Shown: positions 61,280 through 64,000 of the stretch, piece after piece | Layout of the letters: each line of letters opens with the position of its first letter | Position numbering within the stretch: the stretch's first letter is position 1 | Assembly (NCBI GenBank): GCA_013200995.1 | Contig: CP053688.1 | Coordinates: forward strand, 2,046,001-2,110,000 | Length of the DNA: 64,000 nucleotides | Origin: Arthrobacter citreus | GTDB lineage: Bacteria > Bacillota > Bacilli > Bacillales > Bacillaceae_G | Direction of reading: 5' to 3' | Position numbers and translations under genes: made by a program | The notes under the pieces: generated by a model | The model's database searches: none | What the model saw: the letters and a program-made list of their open reading frames with translations, nothing else | Told to the model about the DNA's origin: nothing

Positions 61280-61759
61280 ATGAGAACACTTGCTTGGCAT
61301 GAGACCTTAGAGTTGCACGAAATCGTAGCAACTACAACTTACTTTTTATTTAAACTTAAAACAAATATAAAAAATGTTTCAGATGCAGGATTAAAAGAAT
61401 TATATAAAACATCCATTACTACTTTTGAAAATAACTTACGTGACTTACTTAAATTTATGACCAACATTACAATTGGAGAAAGAGATGCAGCAAGTGATAA
61501 ATTAGCGAGTGAAATGAATGCAGAAGATTTATTATCTGCTACAAAAGTGTTAACTAAAATGTATGCAAATGCACTTACTGAAACAGCAACTCCTGATTTA
61601 AATAACACATTTGTTAAACAACTAGTAGCAGTAAATAATTTGCACACTCAAATTTTTACTTATTTATCAAAACAAGGTCAATATTCAGTATACAATATTA
61701 ATAAACTAATCGAAAACGACGCTAAAAAGGCAATGGACGTATTAAAAATGCCATATTAA
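61280..61759 (+). CDS. CotF-like spore coat protein
   Basis: ATG 61280 (MRTLAWHETLELHEIVA) follows GAGGAGG. The 159-residue protein is helical, with the N-terminal LAWHETLELHE motif seen in CotF-type spore coat proteins (four-helix, ferritin-like) and a tail KQGQYSVYNINKLIENDAKKAMDVLKMPY. It is predicted to be part of the spore coat. Monocistronic, with a terminator right at the stop. Confidence 0.78.
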   Translation: MRTLAWHETLELHEIVATTTYFLFKLKTNIKNVSDAGLKELYKTSITTFENNLRDLLKFMTNITIGERDAASDKLASEMNAEDLLSATKVLTKMYANALTETATPDLNNTFVKQLVAVNNLHTQIFTYLSKQGQYSVYNINKLIENDAKKAMDVLKMPY

Positions 61760-61788
61760 AAAATGGACGTTTTTTACGTCCATTTTTG
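61758..61788 (+). terminator. Terminator of the coat gene
   Basis: AAATGGACGT TTTTT ACGTCCATTTTT; bidirectional with the converging DUF3189 gene. Confidence 0.85.
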
Positions 61789-61796
61789 TTTGCTCT

Positions 61797-62303
61797 TTAA
61801 TCTTTATTGAAATTCTTATTATCTAAACAAGTGACCTTTTCAGCTGCTAGGTAATTATATCTTTTTGTATTTTCAACTAATTTTATTAAATTTAGATATG
61901 TTTGCTTTGCTCCTAATACAAGTAATGGAACTCCAATAAAATCTATATGCAAAAATCTTGATGTAAATCCACCTAAAGTCATCGCTAATGGTACTGTTGG
62001 CGATGAACTTGATAAAATAATTTTATCATCCTCATTTAATAAGATTTTCCCTAGAGTCTCTATAGCTGTCGGCACATTTTTAGTATATCTTTTTGCTACT
62101 GTATATACTTGATTCCCGTTTTCGTCTTCACCATGAAAAAATAGTTTTCCACCATCTTTTGGTTTTAGTTTATTGAATAAGTAAGTATTCTTTACTTCTT
62201 CCGTTGTTGGCTGGCGATCAAGTGGTAATTGTTTCAAGTGATATGCAGCAGCCAATGGTGAAGAATGTGTGCCCCCAAAACAGTAATAAATATAATATTT
62301 CAT
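61797..62303 (-). CDS. DUF3189 family protein
   Basis: A 168-residue protein with the start MKYYIYYCFGGTHSSPLAAAYHLKQLPLDRQPT and the segments GVYT-like VYTVAKRYTKN and GGFTSRFLHIDFIGVPLLVLGAKQTY, typical of DUF3189. The function is unknown in the family (a Rossmann-like fold, perhaps nucleotide-binding from the GGTHSS loop). A weak GGATGAG binding site precedes the ATG. It follows the DUF421 gene by 23 bases on the same strand, so they are likely cotranscribed. Confidence 0.8.
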   Translation of the reverse strand: MKYYIYYCFGGTHSSPLAAAYHLKQLPLDRQPTTEEVKNTYLFNKLKPKDGGKLFFHGEDENGNQVYTVAKRYTKNVPTAIETLGKILLNEDDKIILSSSSPTVPLAMTLGGFTSRFLHIDFIGVPLLVLGAKQTYLNLIKLVENTKRYNYLAAEKVTCLDNKNFNKD

Positions 62304-62326
62304 TCATCTCATCCTCAAATTTTGTT

Positions 62327-62995
62327 TTAATATGTATGTAAATGTAATTGCTTTGAATCCCATTCCGCAAAACATACTTGTTTCAGTGATAAATTTGACT
62401 CAGAAAGTTTTTTATGTACCCACTTTTCGTCTTTTTTCAATGAATTAAGTGCTCTTTCTATAATTTGCCCATCACTAATGACGACGACAGGTAAAAATTC
62501 TTTTTCCATCTGAATTTTCAAATCTTGTTTAGTAGGCGTATCGAAATTGGATTTCTTTAAGACACTGATTGTTCCGTCATTTTCTAAAATAGCATACGCA
62601 ACTTCACTAACTGAAAAAGTATCTTTCGCTCTTAATAATTGCATCAATTGATCCGTATCTAAACGATTTCTTTTCAATTCTTTCCATTGAATTGCTCCGT
62701 GCTTAATTACGACTGCAGCATCACCTTCTAAGAACTTTCTAGCTCTTCGTGACTTTTGAGTTATGATTTCGGTAACTAAGATTAGAGCTCCCCACGTAAA
62801 AATACTAAATAAAATTCTTGGGAGATTTGCTTCCTTGTCATATATTCCATCTCCTAGTATATTTCCTAGCACTAGAGATGATATCAAATCAAATGGTGTT
62901 ATTTGTGTTATTTGTGTTTTTCCATTAATTTTAACTACGATAAAAAGTGCTATATATCCGAAAAATAATTCACTAAACATTTCATGATAGCTCAT
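62327..62995 (-). CDS. DUF421 membrane protein (YetF/YkjA-like)
   Basis: ATG 62995 (MSYHEMFSELFFGYIALF) has AGGAG eight bases upstream; the in-frame GTG three codons earlier is less well placed. The 222-residue protein has three N-terminal helices (about 8-27, 40-55 and 61-78), KINGKTQITQITPFDLISSLVLGNI, and a soluble C-terminal domain (VVIKHGAIQWKELKRNRLDTDQLMQLLRAKDTFSVSEVAYAILENDGTISVLKK) of the DUF421/YetF type. Members in spore formers link to GerA receptor stability in some species. The precise role is unknown. Confidence 0.85.
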   Translation of the reverse strand: MSYHEMFSELFFGYIALFIVVKINGKTQITQITPFDLISSLVLGNILGDGIYDKEANLPRILFSIFTWGALILVTEIITQKSRRARKFLEGDAAVVIKHGAIQWKELKRNRLDTDQLMQLLRAKDTFSVSEVAYAILENDGTISVLKKSNFDTPTKQDLKIQMEKEFLPVVVISDGQIIERALNSLKKDEKWVHKKLSESNLSLKQVCFAEWDSKQLHLHTY

Positions 62996-63074
62996 GTAAT
63001 ACACTCCTATATTTTTCTTACTACTTTTGACTATTTATAGTTTTAATAGATAACTTGAAAAAATTCCAAATAAA

Positions 63075-64000
63075 TCAATTTTCCATATAAAGATGTGCGT
63101 CAGGATGAGAGCCAACCGTAATTAGATCCTTTAATATTTTTGCCAATACATAGCTATATACAGTTCCATTACCTCCATACGCCATTAAAAACAAACAGTT
63201 TGGATATTCATTGTATTCTCTAATCATTGGTAAGCCGGAATGCGTTCCTCCAAATGCGCCTGTCCAATAAAATTCCGCTTTTGCATCTTTATGATGTGGA
63301 AATAACTCTACTAAATTTTTTATAAGCTGCTCTTTTTTATGAAATAACATTGATTCACGCTTTTCTGGTATGATTGTAGGTTCATCAAGACCGCCAACAA
63401 TAATTCTTCCATCAACAGTTGTGCGCAAGTAAAGATATGGCCTTGCAGTCTCCCAAATTAAGCAGTCTTCATACCATGCATTACTATTTTCAAGTAACGG
63501 CTGTGTTGCAATTGCAAATGTCGAAGTCAAGACTGCATTTTTTTCACTTTTTACTTCTAGAGATTCATAACCTCCAGCAAAAATAACTTTTTTAGCACGA
63601 ATCGTATGTTTAGTGTTCGTAAAAAGTTGGACACCTTCCTTTGAACCAATGATCCGCGTTACTTCGGTATCAGAGTATGCCTTTAACCCTCGCTTCATAG
63701 CATATAAAAGTAAGCCATGGGCACATTTATACGGATTAACTTCAGCGTCATCACCAGTGAAAAGTGCAAGTTCCTTTGTAAAATTAAACTTCTCTTTTAT
63801 TTGGGCTTTTGTAAATAACTCAGCATTAAATCCATGTTCCGTTAACACCTTATACTCTAATTCAATATTTTCTTTTCCGTCTAAATCACTTGCATAATAT
63901 AAACTTTTTCTTTTTATAAAATCTGGATCAATTTCAATTTTTTTTGACATTTTTTCAATTCCTTTTATAGCTTCAACACATAATTGATAATGACGAACGG
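63075..64000 (-). CDS. FAD-dependent oxidoreductase (DAO family), 5' part cut by window edge
   Basis: The minus frame is open from the stop at 63075 to base 64000 without a reasonable start: it reads RHYQLCVEAIKGIEKMSKKI across the last 50 bases, homologous in style to the internal helix of DAO-family enzymes. Thus the ATG at 63950 is not the start, and the N-terminal GxGxxG FAD loop lies beyond the edge. The C-terminal part has AKKVIFAGGYES, YLYLRTTVDGRIIVGGLDEP, TGAFGGTHSGLPMIREYNEYPNC and LMAYGGNGTVYSY, typical of the glycine/D-amino-acid oxidase fold. Substrate unknown. Confidence 0.85.
   Translation of the reverse strand, partial: VRHYQLCVEAIKGIEKMSKKIEIDPDFIKRKSLYYASDLDGKENIELEYKVLTEHGFNAELFTKAQIKEKFNFTKELALFTGDDAEVNPYKCAHGLLLYAMKRGLKAYSDTEVTRIIGSKEGVQLFTNTKHTIRAKKVIFAGGYESLEVKSEKNAVLTSTFAIATQPLLENSNAWYEDCLIWETARPYLYLRTTVDGRIIVGGLDEPTIIPEKRESMLFHKKEQLIKNLVELFPHHKDAKAEFYWTGAFGGTHSGLPMIREYNEYPNCLFLMAYGGNGTVYSYVLAKILKDLITVGSHPDAHLYMEN

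Overview
The window is an AT-rich chromosomal stretch from an endospore-forming Bacillaceae bacterium. The basis is gene content and order. From about 5.5 to 17.8 kb it follows the Bacillus subtilis ykyB-ykuE-F-I-J-K-abbA-ykuL-ccpC-dapH-ykuR-ykuU-ykuV block, with rpoY-rnjA, patA, ykwC, glcT and ptsGHI also present. Many products are close to full length with their B. subtilis counterparts; RNase J1 has 555 residues and the same metal ligands. Compared with B. subtilis (from memory), ykuNOP, ykuS, ykuT and rok are missing, and ptsH/ptsI are tightly coupled as usual. No plasmid, phage, insertion sequence, CRISPR, rRNA or tRNA was seen. The species cannot be fixed from the sequence alone.

Layout. 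1-2.8 kb: the edge-truncated EamA transporter, a tiny basic-peptide ORF, then rpoY-rnjA (RNA polymerase epsilon and RNase J1). 2.9-5.4 kb: two small hypothetical genes, a degenerate intergenic repeat and an orphan cytochrome bd subunit II. 5.5-16.5 kb: the yku block on the minus strand, covering thiol and peroxide defence (ykuUV), the acetyl branch of diaminopimelate/lysine synthesis (dapH, dapL), the citrate/TCA regulator ccpC, the c-di-AMP receptor darB, the AbrB antirepressor abbA, ykuK, ykuJ, a degenerate EAL protein (ykuI) and fadH, with ykuE divergent. 16.6-26.9 kb: a Pro/Gly/Tyr-rich repeat protein, ykyB, a holin-like protein, a MerR/DUF3967 coiled-coil protein, a membrane sensor kinase, corA, patA (third enzyme of the acetyl-DAP branch), RDD, ykwC, and a nitroreductase convergent with an ArsR regulator.

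27-36.5 kb is the sugar uptake and amino-sugar region: ptsG-ptsH-ptsI with a GlcT antitermination leader and glcT upstream, a Cof-type HAD phosphatase, and nagA-nagB-nagR with two NagR-type operators. 36.9-45 kb holds a secreted metallo-beta-lactamase-fold protein, a HAD hydrolase, deoD, bdbC, a DUF72 protein, a soluble PAS sensor kinase and a quinone oxidoreductase. 45-49 kb is the nrdI-nrdE-nrdF class Ib ribonucleotide reductase operon behind a cluster of NrdR-like boxes. 49-64 kb holds small spore-former genes (GerW-like, ykvS, Spo0E-like, DUF3905, CotF-like coat protein), an RND pump (swrC-like), an M3 oligopeptidase, a MarR regulator (mhqR-like), an orphan mtnB, a B12-binding radical SAM enzyme, DinB, DUF3189, DUF421 and an edge-truncated FAD oxidoreductase.

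The most unusual non-genic signal is two families of degenerate tandem repeats with a 21-bp period, about two helical turns. Family A has a GTTGATAT core and lies at 33.43-33.64 and 40.68-40.76 kb, with a shared leader motif before the first unit. Family B has a TTATTTGCA core and lies at 33.75-33.83, 43.79-44.0 and, as two units, at 53.78-53.81 kb. All arrays lie downstream of genes, mostly between converging genes, and they create false ORFs. I do not recognise either as a described repeat class. Other points of interest are a strong candidate ptsG promoter with a cre-like site on its -10, Fur/PerR-like palindromes upstream of ykuU, intercistronic terminators inside dapH-dapL and ykuU-ykuV, and a YkuI that has lost its EAL active-site motifs.
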